This document shows, one piece after another, positions 7,448 to 16,175 of a stretch of 64,000 nucleotides of DNA. The notes under the pieces were generated by a model. That model made no database searches, was not told the DNA's origin, and worked only from the letters and a program-made list of their open reading frames with translations. The translations under genes and the position numbers were made by a program. Every line of letters starts with the position of its first letter. Position 1 is the first letter of the stretch. Source of the stretch: DATIXJ01 sp963714795 (GTDB lineage Bacteria; Bacteroidota; Ignavibacteria; UBA10030; SZUA-254); NCBI GenBank assembly GCA_963714795.1, contig CAVQPS010000010.1:372001-436000 (forward strand). Direction: 5' to 3'.

Positions 7448-9205
7448 ATGAAAAGAGAATATCGCTGGACATTAGCTTCACCACCTGACCCACAGGTCAC
7501 GGCACAACTGGCAAAAGAAATCAACATTTCCGAGTCAATTGCCCGCATTCTTATCCATCGCGATATTACGACATATCAGCAGGCGAAAGAATTTTTCCGG
7601 CCGCAGCTCTCCCAGCTTCATGATCCATTTTTGATGGACGGCATGACTCAAGCCGTCGACCGAATTACGAAAGCGGTAGAAGCGAAAGAAAAAGTTTTAC
7701 TCTTCGGTGATTATGATGTCGACGGTACGAACAGTGTTGCGATGCTCTATTTATTTTTTAAACAACTCGGATTAGAGTCGATCGTTCATGTTCCCGATCG
7801 TGTCAAAGAAGGATACGGAATTTCCAACAGCGGCATTGACCGTGGAAAGGAATTTGGAGCAACTCTCCTCGTCTCGATCGATTGCGGAATCACCGCTATC
7901 GATCAGGTTGAATATGCCCGCTCTCTCGGAATCGACGTTATCATTTGCGATCATCATGAACCCGGTGAACGGCTGCCGAATGCCTACGCCGTCCTTGATC
8001 CGCTAAAACCCAATTGCCAGTATCCGTTCAAATATTTATGCGGCTGCGGTGTCGGCTTTAAACTGATTCAAGCAATCGCACGACGACGTGGCGAAGAACA
8101 GACCGCATTTCAATTTATCGATTTTACAACGCTCGCAACGACAGCAGATATTGTTCCTCTCGTCGGCGAAAATCGCATTATCACAAAACTTGGTTTAGAA
8201 TTAATCAATTCCTCACCGCGTCCTGGTATTGCCGCGTTGATTGAAAGTTCGGGAACTCATCCGGGGAAGATCACGACCGGCCAGATTGTCTTCGTTCTCG
8301 CCCCGCGCATCAACGCCGTCGGACGCATGGGTGACGCCTTCCGCGCAGTCCAATTATTGACATGCGACGACCCGTCCACCGCAATGCAGATCGCTCAAGT
8401 GTTGGAAGATGAAAACCGGCAGCGGAGAAAAATCGACGAAGATACATTCCTCAAAGCACAGGAACTTGCCGATCTGGTGCTACACGTCGATGCGGATCCT
8501 GCCCTCGTGCTTCACCATGAAAACTGGCATCCCGGTGTTATCGGTATTGTTGCTTCACGGCTGGTGGAAAAATATTATCGCCCCACCATTATGATGACGA
8601 CGGTCGACGGCGTTGCGAAAGGTTCAGCCCGAAGCATTGTCGGATTCGATATCCACCGGGCATTGAAACGCGTGGAAGACAAAGTCATTCAATTCGGAGG
8701 TCATAAATATGCCGCCGGTCTGACAGTCGCCCTCGATCGCGTCGATGAGTTCCGAGAAGCTTTCAACATTGCCGTCAAGGAATTGATGGCGGAGGAAATT
8801 AAAACTCCCGAAATCAAAATCGATGCAGAACTGAACCTCGAAGAACTCGTCCCCCGGTTTGTCCGTATCCTCAAAGAATTTGCACCGTTCGGACCGGGCA
8901 ACATGCGTCCCGTTTTCCTGGCAAGAAATGTCGAAGCCATCGGTGTTCCGAAGATTGTCGGGAAAGATCATTTGCGCATGCGTGTCAAACAACATAACAA
9001 TGTACTTGACACGATCGGATTCGGATTGGGACATCTGTTACCGGAAGTCCGGGCGAACAGTAAAAGTCTCGATATCGTTTTTTCGGTCGATGAACATGAA
9101 GTGATCATGTCCTCGGCGACCGGAACGACGGAAGCATTTCCACAATTAAAAATCAAGGATATCCGGAAAAGCGCTCCCATACAATCAGCACCACAAGCTT
9201 CATAA
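7448..9205 (+). CDS. recJ: Single-stranded-DNA-specific exonuclease RecJ
   Basis: 585 residues, normal length for RecJ, a 5'-3' exonuclease of recombination and base-excision repair. DHH-superfamily motifs are intact: FGDYDVDGTNSVAML (motif I), SIDCGITA (II), ICDHHEP (III, the DHH itself) and PRINAVGRMG (IV). The DHHA1 substrate-binding region is at about 355-460, including GVIGIVASRL and GSARSI, followed by an OB-like C-terminal domain. It lies 19 nt after the T-run of rnpB and 39 nt before yebC, heading a run of recombination genes (recJ, ruvC, ruvA, ruvB). Confidence 0.94.
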   Translation: MKREYRWTLASPPDPQVTAQLAKEINISESIARILIHRDITTYQQAKEFFRPQLSQLHDPFLMDGMTQAVDRITKAVEAKEKVLLFGDYDVDGTNSVAMLYLFFKQLGLESIVHVPDRVKEGYGISNSGIDRGKEFGATLLVSIDCGITAIDQVEYARSLGIDVIICDHHEPGERLPNAYAVLDPLKPNCQYPFKYLCGCGVGFKLIQAIARRRGEEQTAFQFIDFTTLATTADIVPLVGENRIITKLGLELINSSPRPGIAALIESSGTHPGKITTGQIVFVLAPRINAVGRMGDAFRAVQLLTCDDPSTAMQIAQVLEDENRQRRKIDEDTFLKAQELADLVLHVDADPALVLHHENWHPGVIGIVASRLVEKYYRPTIMMTTVDGVAKGSARSIVGFDIHRALKRVEDKVIQFGGHKYAAGLTVALDRVDEFREAFNIAVKELMAEEIKTPEIKIDAELNLEELVPRFVRILKEFAPFGPGNMRPVFLARNVEAIGVPKIVGKDHLRMRVKQHNNVLDTIGFGLGHLLPEVRANSKSLDIVFSVDEHEVIMSSATGTTEAFPQLKIKDIRKSAPIQSAPQAS

Positions 9206-9244
9206 TCACCAATAATCTTTTGTGAACTAAGAAGGAAATGAGTT

Positions 9245-9997
9245 ATGTCCGGTCATAACAAGTGGGCAAAGATCAAACGAAAAAAAGGCGTGAACGATGC
9301 CAAGCGCGGAAGAATTTTTACGCGCCTTATTAAAGAGATGTCGATTGCGGCCCGTGACGGCGGCGGCAACTTAAACCACAATCCGCGGTTGCGGCTTGCT
9401 GTTGAAAAGGCGCAAGCGGCAAACATGCCTGCAGAAAATATCAAGCGTGCCATTCAACGCGGAACCGGCGAACTTCCCGGCATTTCGTATGAAGAAGTTA
9501 CGTACGAAGGATTCGGTCCTGCCGGCGTCGCATTGATTATCGAATCGGTGACCGACAATAAAAATCGGACCGTTGCCGAGATCCGCCATATTCTGGAACG
9601 GAACAACGGCAAACTCGGCGCGGCGAATTCCGTCTCCCGCCTCTTTCATCGTAAAGGAATCATACGAATTGCCAGAACAGCGTTCGCCGAAGACGCGCTC
9701 ATGAATATCATTATCGATGCCGGAGCGGACGACATGAGCACGGAAGACGAGTCGTATGAAATCACCACCGCACCGGAAAATTTCGAAGCGGTTCGGAAAG
9801 CCATCGAGGCAAATAAAATCGCGATGGAAGAAGCCGAGATCCAGCGCATTCCCGAAATGACAGTCAAAGTGGAAGGAAAAGAAGCCGAACAAGTAATGAA
9901 GCTGATCGAAGCAATCGAAGACCATGACGACGTTCAGCATCTCTATGCAAATTTCGACATCGATGAAAAAATCATGGCAGGATTCAGTGGCGAATAA
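9245..9997 (+). CDS. yebC: YebC/PmpR-family translational or transcriptional regulator
   Basis: 250 residues, start MSGHNKWAKIKRKKGVNDAK, the family hallmark, then GRIFTRLIKEMSIAARDGG, and IKRAIQRGTGELPG with YEGFGPAGVALIIE. YebC proteins were described as DNA-binding regulators and, more recently, as ribosome-associated factors that help translate difficult sequences. An AGAAGGAAATGAG Shine-Dalgarno region precedes the ATG. Its place just before ruvC is widely conserved in bacteria. Confidence 0.94.
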   Translation: MSGHNKWAKIKRKKGVNDAKRGRIFTRLIKEMSIAARDGGGNLNHNPRLRLAVEKAQAANMPAENIKRAIQRGTGELPGISYEEVTYEGFGPAGVALIIESVTDNKNRTVAEIRHILERNNGKLGAANSVSRLFHRKGIIRIARTAFAEDALMNIIIDAGADDMSTEDESYEITTAPENFEAVRKAIEANKIAMEEAEIQRIPEMTVKVEGKEAEQVMKLIEAIEDHDDVQHLYANFDIDEKIMAGFSGE

Positions 9998-10051
9998 GTT
10001 GGGCTTCACCGATCTTTCTTTATTTTTTATTTTTTACTTTTTCCTTGAAAA

Positions 10052-10609
10052 ATGATCATTCTCGGCATCGATCCCGGCACATTAATTACCGGTTACGGTA
10101 TTATCGAAACCAAATCAGGATCCATGCGGATGATCAGTTGCGGAGCGATTAAGAACGACAGCAAGAGATCCATGCCGGAGCGCCTCAAGCGTATTTTTGA
10201 AACACTCAATTCGATCGTCGAACAATTTCATCCTGATGAATTTGCAATCGAAACAGCATTTTACGGAAAGAATGCACAATCGGCGTTAAAGCTTGGTCAC
10301 GCACGTGGCGTCGCAATTCTTGCCGCGGTCACACACAACATTCCGGTTCACGAATATTCGCCGCGTGAAGTCAAAAAAGGAATCGTCGGCAAAGGAAATG
10401 CTTCCAAAGAGCAGGTTCAGTTCATGGTAAAAAATCTTTTACGACTGAAAGAAGTGCCAAAATATTACGACGTTACCGACGCACTTGCCGTTTCCATCTG
10501 TCATCTCCATCGCCGCACAACTCCTCAAGCGAAATCATTTAAAAGCTGGAAAGCATTCCTCACAGCACATCCGGAAAAAATTTCTCAACAGCGGAAAAAG
10601 GCGAAATGA
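10052..10609 (+). CDS. ruvC: Holliday junction resolvase RuvC
   Basis: 185 residues. Catalytic acids are visible in ILGIDPGTLITGYG (Asp), PDEFAIETAFYGKNAQSALKLG (Glu) and the C-terminal YYDVTDALAVSICHLH (two Asp). RuvC cuts four-way junctions bound by RuvAB. The 3' end overlaps ruvA by 4 nt (ATGA). The 54-nt gap after yebC is a T-rich tract (TTTATTTTTTATTTTTTACT) like those at 11222 and 41275. C-terminal residues after about 160 are a basic extension. Confidence 0.94.
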   Translation: MIILGIDPGTLITGYGIIETKSGSMRMISCGAIKNDSKRSMPERLKRIFETLNSIVEQFHPDEFAIETAFYGKNAQSALKLGHARGVAILAAVTHNIPVHEYSPREVKKGIVGKGNASKEQVQFMVKNLLRLKEVPKYYDVTDALAVSICHLHRRTTPQAKSFKSWKAFLTAHPEKISQQRKKAK

Positions 10610-11208
10610 TTTCCCATCTCAAAGGAATTATTGTTCACAAATCACCAGCCGAAATCGTTATTGATGTTAACGGGGTCGGCTACGCGGTCACGATTCCGCT
10701 TTCAACATTTGAAAAAGTCGAACACACCTCCGGGCAAGCAACAATCCTCACATACCTTCATGTTCGTGAAGATGCCATGCTGTTATACGGCTTCGCGACT
10801 GAAACAGAACGCGAAATCTTCAAAGCACTCATCACTGTTTCCGGCATCGGACCGAAGATGGCACTTGGCGTATTATCCGGCATGAGCACCGGGGAAATCC
10901 GCAACGCGATCGTTCAGGGCAATCTTGCGGCATTGACATCCATTTCCGGCATCGGCAGAAAAACCGCTGAGCGGATCGTGATCGAACTACGGGATAAACT
11001 TGGAAAAGCAGAAATGACGGAATCTTCAGTCATTCCCACGAGCAAACAGATGAAAGCCCGCTCCGAAGCAATTGTTGCTCTGATGTCATTGGGTCACTCA
11101 CGCCAAACTGCAGAGCAGGCATTGCTCAAAGTTGTCAGCGAATCTGTCAATAAAGATATTTCTGTTGAAGAGATGATAAAGCGGGCGTTGCAGTACACTT
11201 CTAAGTGA
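10606..11208 (+). CDS. ruvA: Holliday junction DNA-binding helicase subunit RuvA
   Basis: 200 residues: an N-terminal OB fold starting MISHLKGIIVHKSP, a helix-hairpin-helix domain II (KALITVSGIGPKMAL and LTSISGIGRKTAERIVIEL) and a C-terminal domain III (about 150-200) that contacts RuvB. The tetramer holds the Holliday junction square planar. The start overlaps the ruvC stop, so translation is coupled. Confidence 0.95.
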   Translation: MISHLKGIIVHKSPAEIVIDVNGVGYAVTIPLSTFEKVEHTSGQATILTYLHVREDAMLLYGFATETEREIFKALITVSGIGPKMALGVLSGMSTGEIRNAIVQGNLAALTSISGIGRKTAERIVIELRDKLGKAEMTESSVIPTSKQMKARSEAIVALMSLGHSRQTAEQALLKVVSESVNKDISVEEMIKRALQYTSK

Positions 11209-11294
11209 CATGGTATCCTGAAGTTTTTTTGATTTTTGGTTTTTGACTCTTGATTTGTTGCTATTCATTCCCTTTCTCAGTAAATTCACATTCA

Positions 11295-12359
11295 ATGGCA
11301 AAACGATCGGACCATACCGCACCGGAACGACTTGAATCGGAAACCGAGCTCGACCAAACACTGCGGCCGCTGCAGTTCGCCGATTTTGTCGGTCAGCGAA
11401 AGATTGTCGATAATCTGAATGTCTTCATCACCGCGGCAACAAAACGGGGCGAAAGTCTGGATCACGTTCTTCTCACCGGTCCTCCCGGACTCGGCAAGAC
11501 GACGCTTGCCTACATCATCGCAAATGAAATGGGCGTGCAGATCAAATCGACATCCGGTCCGGCGCTCGATAAGCCGTACAATCTCGCCGGCGTACTGACG
11601 AACCTGAGCAAAGGCGATGTGTTATTCATCGATGAAATCCACCGGCTGAATCCGATTGTCGAAGAATATCTGTATTCGGCCATGGAAGATTACCGCATCG
11701 ATATCGTCATCGACAGCGGGCCGAATGCCCGCAGTGTGCAGCTCAATATTCCGCCGTTCACACTTGTCGGCGCTACGACGCGGGCAGGATTGCTGTCATC
11801 GCCGCTTCGTTCGCGGTTCGGCGTCACCAACCGTTTGGATTATTACCGCGCCGATGATTTACAAACGATCATCAAACGGTCTGCAAATATTTTAAAAGTG
11901 GAAATCGATGCCGACGGCAGTTCTGAAATATCACGCCGTTCACGCGGAACACCGCGTATCGCAAACCGTTTATTGAAGCGATGCAGGGATTTCGCTCAGG
12001 CCGAACAATCGCTCAAACAGCATCACGGCATTATCACGAAAGAAGTTGCGGTGTATTCACTCAACAAATTGGAAGTCGATGATCACGGGCTCGACGATAT
12101 GGACAAGCGCATTCTGACAACACTCGTCCAAAAATATAAAGGCGGTCCTGTCGGCGTCAACACGCTTGCTGTAGCCGTCGGCGAAGAACCGGGAACGATC
12201 GAAGAAGTCTACGAACCGTATCTTATTCAAGAAGGATTTTTAGTGCGCACACCGCGCGGACGGGAAGCGACAGAGTTGGTCTACAAACATTTTCATCTGA
12301 CAAAACATTCTGCTCCGACTAAACAAGCGGAACTCGGTTTCACGACTACGACAAATTAG
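11295..12359 (+). CDS. ruvB: Holliday junction branch-migration ATPase RuvB
   Basis: 354 residues from the chosen ATG (MAKRSDHTAPERLE). Seen: LRPLQFADFVGQ, Walker A TGPPGLGKTTLA, Walker B VLFIDEIHRL, sensor 1 VGATTRAG, arginine finger region LLSSPLRSRFG, and the C-terminal winged helix (about 270-330, GPVGVNTLAVAVGEEPGTIEEVYEP). An in-frame start at 11250 would add 15 hydrophobic residues not typical of RuvB, so I prefer 11295. The 86-nt gap after ruvA is T-rich and could hold a secondary promoter. Confidence 0.95.
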   Translation: MAKRSDHTAPERLESETELDQTLRPLQFADFVGQRKIVDNLNVFITAATKRGESLDHVLLTGPPGLGKTTLAYIIANEMGVQIKSTSGPALDKPYNLAGVLTNLSKGDVLFIDEIHRLNPIVEEYLYSAMEDYRIDIVIDSGPNARSVQLNIPPFTLVGATTRAGLLSSPLRSRFGVTNRLDYYRADDLQTIIKRSANILKVEIDADGSSEISRRSRGTPRIANRLLKRCRDFAQAEQSLKQHHGIITKEVAVYSLNKLEVDDHGLDDMDKRILTTLVQKYKGGPVGVNTLAVAVGEEPGTIEEVYEPYLIQEGFLVRTPRGREATELVYKHFHLTKHSAPTKQAELGFTTTTN

Positions 12360-12362
12360 AAA

Positions 12363-12791
12363 ATGTATACCGTTCGGCGGACATTCATGGGGCAACTTCC
12401 TTTCGGCACTGATTTGCTGGAAGGATTGACTTCCATCGTTCAAAAAGAAAATATACGACTCGGGCGCATTCATGCAATCGGTGCAACAACACATGCCGTC
12501 GTTGCCTATTACGATCAGAATACAAAACAATACAACCCGATGGAATTTTCCGACGGCATGGAAATTTTAAACCTGACCGGCAACATCAGTATCCGCGACG
12601 GCAAACCATTTGTACATGTTCATATCGTCCTCAGTGACAGGGAGGGAAAAGCTTTCGGCGGACATGTTCTTCCCGGCACAAAACTCTTCGCCCTGGAAGT
12701 TTTTATCGACGAACTCGAGGGAGAAGAATTAGTAAGGTCTCACGAGGAAAAGACCGGTTTGTATTTGTGGAAGTCGGGACAATTTTTATAA
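12363..12791 (+). CDS. PPC/DUF296-domain protein
   Basis: 142 residues forming a single PPC (DUF296) domain. Seen: DLLEGLTSIVQKENIRLGRI, then IGATTHAVVAYYD, the NLTGNISIRDGKPFVHVH strand with paired His, and AFGGHVLPGT. In plants this domain is fused to AT-hooks; bacterial versions stand alone, with proposed metal or small-molecule binding. It starts 3 nt after ruvB and ends 29 nt before the acylating aldehyde dehydrogenase, so it could accompany either. No AT-hook is present. The function here is unknown. Confidence 0.85.
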   Translation: MYTVRRTFMGQLPFGTDLLEGLTSIVQKENIRLGRIHAIGATTHAVVAYYDQNTKQYNPMEFSDGMEILNLTGNISIRDGKPFVHVHIVLSDREGKAFGGHVLPGTKLFALEVFIDELEGEELVRSHEEKTGLYLWKSGQFL

Positions 12792-12820
12792 AACATCATT
12801 CTGAATTTTAAGGAACCGTT

Positions 12821-14449
12821 ATGGCTCTCGATAGCGATCTTCAATCGATTCAAGAAATGCGCGATCTTGTTCAAAAAGCCAAAAAGGCGCAACTGGAATT
12901 TCGCGGTTACGATCAGCAGCGCGTCGACCGCATCGTCAAAGCGATGGCAGATGCGGGATTCGAAGCCGCCGAACGTCTCGGCAGAATGGCCCATGAAGAA
13001 ACCGGATTCGGCAAACCGGGCGACAAGAAAAAGAAGAATGAATTTGCTACACGCCGCGTGTGGGAATCGATTAAAGATCTTCGCTCCGTCGGAGTTATCC
13101 GTGAAGATAAGGAAAAAAAGATCATTGAGATTGCAGAACCGATGGGAGTTGTTGCTGCTCTCATTCCATCGACAAATCCGACATCGACAGTTATGTTCAA
13201 GGCAATCATTTCGGTGAAAGGACGTAACGGCATCGTTGCAAGTCCGCATCCGCGGGCCGCAAAATGTACAGGCGAAGCAATGCACGTTATCGCTCAAGCC
13301 GCAGAAGCGGCAGGCGCACCGCAAGGTTTGATGGCATGTTTGAGTATGCCGACCATCGAAGCAACAAACGAGTTGATGAAGCACAAACTGGTTTCCATCA
13401 TTCTTGCCACCGGCAGTAACCCGATGGTGCGATCGGCATATAGTTCAGGAAAACCGGCATACGGCGTCGGATCGGGAAATGTTCCGGCGTATATTGAGAA
13501 AACCGCCGACATCCGGAAAGCGGTTGCCGATGTCGTGTCCGGGAAAACATTCGATCTTGGTGTACTATGTTCGACGGAAGCGTCGGTTGTCGTCGATTCA
13601 GCCGTCAAAAATATTGTCGTCGAAGAATTCAAACGAAGGCATTGTTATTTTGTCGAAGGCGAGGAAAAAGAAAAACTGAGCAGATTGATGTTTGATCAGC
13701 GCGGCGGCATCAATCCGGATATGGTCGGAAAACCGGCAACATTCATTGCACAACATGCCGGCATCAATGCTCCGGCAGAGACAGAAGTATTGGTTGCCGA
13801 GCTTCAGGATGTCGGGAGACAAACTCCCCTTTCGCGTGAAAAACTTTCACCGGTTCTTTCGTTCTATACTGTCGACAATTGGCGCGAAGGATGTGAACGA
13901 TGTATCGAACTTCTCGAATTCGGCGGCATCGGACACACGATGGTCATCCATTCGATGGATGAAGACATCATCATGAAATTTGCGCTGGAGAAACCGGCTT
14001 TCCGGATTCTGGTCAATACGCAATCGGCACTCGGCGCCGTGGGATACACGAACGAATTGCTTCCCTCGTTGACGCTTGGTCCGGGAACATTCGGCGGATC
14101 GATCATTTCGGAAAATGTATCGGCGAAACATATGTTCAATGTCAAACGGCTTGCGTTTGAAACACGTCCGATCAATCCTCCCAGCGGAACGGCGGTTCAG
14201 CAGCCGGCACAAAAACCTGAAATCAAACCGGCAATCAGTCACAATACTCCAACACCTGCACCGAAACCGGTTGGATCGAAATCATGGATTGAAGAAATCG
14301 ACGAACGCATTCGTCTGAAAGCGACCAACGCCCCGGTGAAACAACCCAAAGAAGAATCGCCAAGTTCGGTTCCATCAGGACAAAAATTGGGCAGCGGGAT
14401 TACCGAGGACGAGGTCGATAAAATCATTAAGGAATTTTCAAAACGCTGA
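12821..14449 (+). CDS. CoA-acylating aldehyde dehydrogenase with C-terminal encapsulation peptide
   Basis: 542 residues of the PduP/EutE-type family, which oxidises an aldehyde to acyl-CoA with NAD and CoA, usually inside a microcompartment. Seen: the EPMGVVAALIPSTNPTSTV cofactor segment, GVGSGNVPAYI, the catalytic Cys250 in LGVLCSTEAS, and LGPGTFGGSIISENVSAKH near the end of the catalytic domain (about residue 430). A Pro/Ala-rich linker (about 448-478) follows, then one short amphipathic helix (SWIEEIDERIRLKA), another spacer and a final amphipathic helix, ITEDEVDKIIKEFSKR. That linker-helix tail is the typical encapsulation signal of shell cargo. A Shine-Dalgarno AAGGA precedes the ATG. 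No shell gene is adjacent; the nearest are at the left window edge. Confidence 0.92.
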   Translation: MALDSDLQSIQEMRDLVQKAKKAQLEFRGYDQQRVDRIVKAMADAGFEAAERLGRMAHEETGFGKPGDKKKKNEFATRRVWESIKDLRSVGVIREDKEKKIIEIAEPMGVVAALIPSTNPTSTVMFKAIISVKGRNGIVASPHPRAAKCTGEAMHVIAQAAEAAGAPQGLMACLSMPTIEATNELMKHKLVSIILATGSNPMVRSAYSSGKPAYGVGSGNVPAYIEKTADIRKAVADVVSGKTFDLGVLCSTEASVVVDSAVKNIVVEEFKRRHCYFVEGEEKEKLSRLMFDQRGGINPDMVGKPATFIAQHAGINAPAETEVLVAELQDVGRQTPLSREKLSPVLSFYTVDNWREGCERCIELLEFGGIGHTMVIHSMDEDIIMKFALEKPAFRILVNTQSALGAVGYTNELLPSLTLGPGTFGGSIISENVSAKHMFNVKRLAFETRPINPPSGTAVQQPAQKPEIKPAISHNTPTPAPKPVGSKSWIEEIDERIRLKATNAPVKQPKEESPSSVPSGQKLGSGITEDEVDKIIKEFSKR

Positions 14450-14496
14450 TGGCACTATAATTCAATTATGGTGCTGCCAAATCATACCGAAATGCC

Positions 14497-14588
14497 AAAC
14501 CGTTTCCAACGGTTTAGCATGCAAGCAAACCGATGAATCGGTTAGCGGTCGGTCGCGTTCACACAGCCCCTCGATAAATCGAGGGGCT
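14497..14588. repeat. Cluster of three REP-like palindromes
   Basis: Three perfect stem-loops in 92 nt: AAACCGTT/AACGGTTT with a 3-nt loop (14497-14515), AACCGAT/ATCGGTT with a 2-nt loop (14528-14543), and an 11-bp stem with an AA loop (14565-14588, core CCCCTCGAT). They lie just upstream of the Y1 transposase gene, where RAYT-type elements keep their REP palindromes. Confidence 0.65.
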
Positions 14589-14640
14589 GGATAAATCGAG
14601 GGGCTGGATAAATCGATGGGATAGATAAACCGAAGGGTTA
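14573..14640. repeat. Four tandem copies of a 17-nt unit
   Basis: Unit GATAAATCGAGGGGCTG at 14573-14589 and identical at 14590-14606; diverged copies at 14607-14623 (GATAAATCGATGGGATA) and 14624-14640 (GATAAACCGAAGGGTTA). The first copy overlaps the right arm of the third palindrome. The array ends 26 nt before the transposase start. Confidence 0.8.
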
Positions 14641-14665
14641 AATCATTGCAATGCGGGAGGCATTC

Positions 14666-15112
14666 ATGGTACATTCATTCACGAAAATTTTCATCCATCT
14701 TGTTTGGTCGACAAAATTCCGGCAACCGTTTCTCACCGGCGAATTGCGGCCGACACTAAAAACACATATTGAAATGTATGCTAAAGAAAACAATATCCAG
14801 ATCGAATCGCTTGCCGTGCAGCCGGACCACGTTCATTTACTCATACAATTGCAAAGTGATCAACGCGTTGAAGATATCCCCAAGCTGCTGAAAGGAGAAT
14901 CATCGCATTGGCTCAATTCCCAAGACCTACTTTGTGTCAAATTTTCCTGGCAACGGGGTTATGGCGCTTTCTCGGTAAGTCCCGGCCATGTGGATCGGGT
15001 TCATAATTACATCCTTAATCAGGATGAGCACCATCGCACGAAACCTTTTTCGGAGGAGCTGCAAAATATTCTCGAAAAACATGGATTCACCATGCACGCC
15101 TCAGAAGATTAA
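14666..15112 (+). mobile_element. Y1 (RAYT/IS200-like) transposase
   Basis: 148 residues of the Y1 HUH-endonuclease transposase family (IS200/IS605 TnpA and REP-associated RAYT). Seen: N-terminal IFIHLVWSTKFRQPFL, the HUH motif in QPDHVHLLIQL, the conserved KLLKGESSHW region, and catalytic Tyr in VHNYILNQDEHH. It would nick single-stranded DNA and form a 5'-phosphotyrosine bond. I chose ATG 14666 because GGGAGG ends 5 nt upstream; an ATG at 14651 lies before that site. The gene appears intact, with no tnpB partner. Flanking palindromes on one side favour a domesticated RAYT over a full insertion sequence. Confidence 0.87.
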
Positions 15113-15144
15113 CCAGTTGTTCAGAAAAAACCTAACGTGTTGTC

Positions 15145-15738
15145 ATGCCCTATAAGAAACTTCCGCGCTCATTCTATCTTCGTCCAACACTGACTGTTGC
15201 AAAAAATCTTCTTGGAAAATATTTTGTCCGAACCTTGGGCAAACAAACGCTGGTCGGAAAGATTGTCGAGGTTGAAGCATATCTCGGCAAGAAGGATCCT
15301 GCAAGTCATACGTACCGCGGTAAAACAAAACGGAATGAGGTCATGTTCAAAAAAGGCGGGCACCTTTATGTCTATTTTACGTACGGTATGCATTTTTGTG
15401 CGAATGTCGTTACAGAACAAGAAGGGATCGGACATGCAGTATTGCTGAGGGCTATCGAACCGGTTGAAGGAATTGATTTGATGAGAAAGAACAGAGGGTT
15501 TGCGACCGATAAGCCGGAAATAAATCTTACCAACGGACCGGCAAAATTATGTGAAGCGTTTGGCATAGCACGAAACGAGAACGGAACCGACCTCCTTGGC
15601 GTCAAAATCTTTATCACACCCGGCAAATCGATTTTGAAGAAACAAATTATTCAATCAACAAGGATCGGCATAAAAAAAGGCATTGAGAAACGATGGAGAT
15701 TTTACATCAAAGGAAACCAGTTCGTTTCAAGACCCTAA
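15145..15738 (+). CDS. mpg: 3-methyladenine DNA glycosylase (AAG/Mpg type)
   Basis: 197 residues of the alkyladenine glycosylase family, which removes alkylated purines in base-excision repair. Seen: VAKNLLGKYFVRTL, the catalytic-Glu region IVEVEAYLG followed by DPASHTYRG, YVYFTYGMHFCANVV, the AVLLRAIEPVEG strand, and LTNGPAKLCEAFGI. No signal peptide or extra domain. It converges on uvrA, with the two stop codons overlapping by 4 nt. Confidence 0.9.
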   Translation: MPYKKLPRSFYLRPTLTVAKNLLGKYFVRTLGKQTLVGKIVEVEAYLGKKDPASHTYRGKTKRNEVMFKKGGHLYVYFTYGMHFCANVVTEQEGIGHAVLLRAIEPVEGIDLMRKNRGFATDKPEINLTNGPAKLCEAFGIARNENGTDLLGVKIFITPGKSILKKQIIQSTRIGIKKGIEKRWRFYIKGNQFVSRP

Positions 15739-16175
15739 GATTTCAGCTCCTCTTTCAAAAATTGCCCTGTGTATGATTTCTTATTCTTCGCCACATCCTC
15801 CGGCGCGCCTTCAGCAACAATTTCTCCGCCGTTTTTTCCTCCTTCAGGACCGAGATCGATAACCCAGTCAGCAGTTTTGATGACATCGAGATTATGCTCG
15901 ATGACGATCACGGTGTTTCCTTTATCGACGAGCTTATCGAGCACCGATAACAACATCCGGATATCTTCGAAGTGCAATCCGGTTGTCGGTTCATCCAAAA
16001 TATAGAGCGTCTTGCCGGTTCCGACTTTTGAAAGCTCCGTCGATAATTTCACACGCTGCGCTTCACCGCCGGAAAGTGTCGTTGCCTGCTGACCCAATCG
16101 AATATATCCCAGCCCGACATCATACAACGTTTGCAATTTTCTCTGTGAGACTCGGAATCTCGCTGAAAAATTCAA
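15735..16175 (-). pseudogene. uvrA: 3' fragment of frameshifted uvrA (end of second ATPase domain)
   Basis: In this frame, from about KLQTLYDVGLGYIRLG onward, the sequence is the C-terminal end of UvrA: ABC signature TTLSGGEAQRVKLSTEL, Walker B LYILDEPTTGLHF, switch His in VIVIEHNLDVI, and the standard tail QFLKEEL. The first 10 or so residues of the open frame are out of phase with UvrA and should not be counted. A single extra A (AAAA at 16137-16140 on the minus strand) separates it from the main frame. It has no Shine-Dalgarno of its own and would not be expected to be translated alone. Confidence 0.85.

Noticed and set aside
9371..10009. Open frame of 212 codons antisense to yebC
   Set aside because: Mirror of a strongly conserved gene; product is His/Phe/Arg-rich with no domain.
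12740..13384. Open frame of 214 codons antisense to the aldehyde dehydrogenase
   Set aside because: Cys/His-rich shadow caused by codon bias of the real gene.
14573..14640. Short direct repeats as a CRISPR array
   Set aside because: The 17-nt units are head-to-tail without spacers and no cas gene is nearby.
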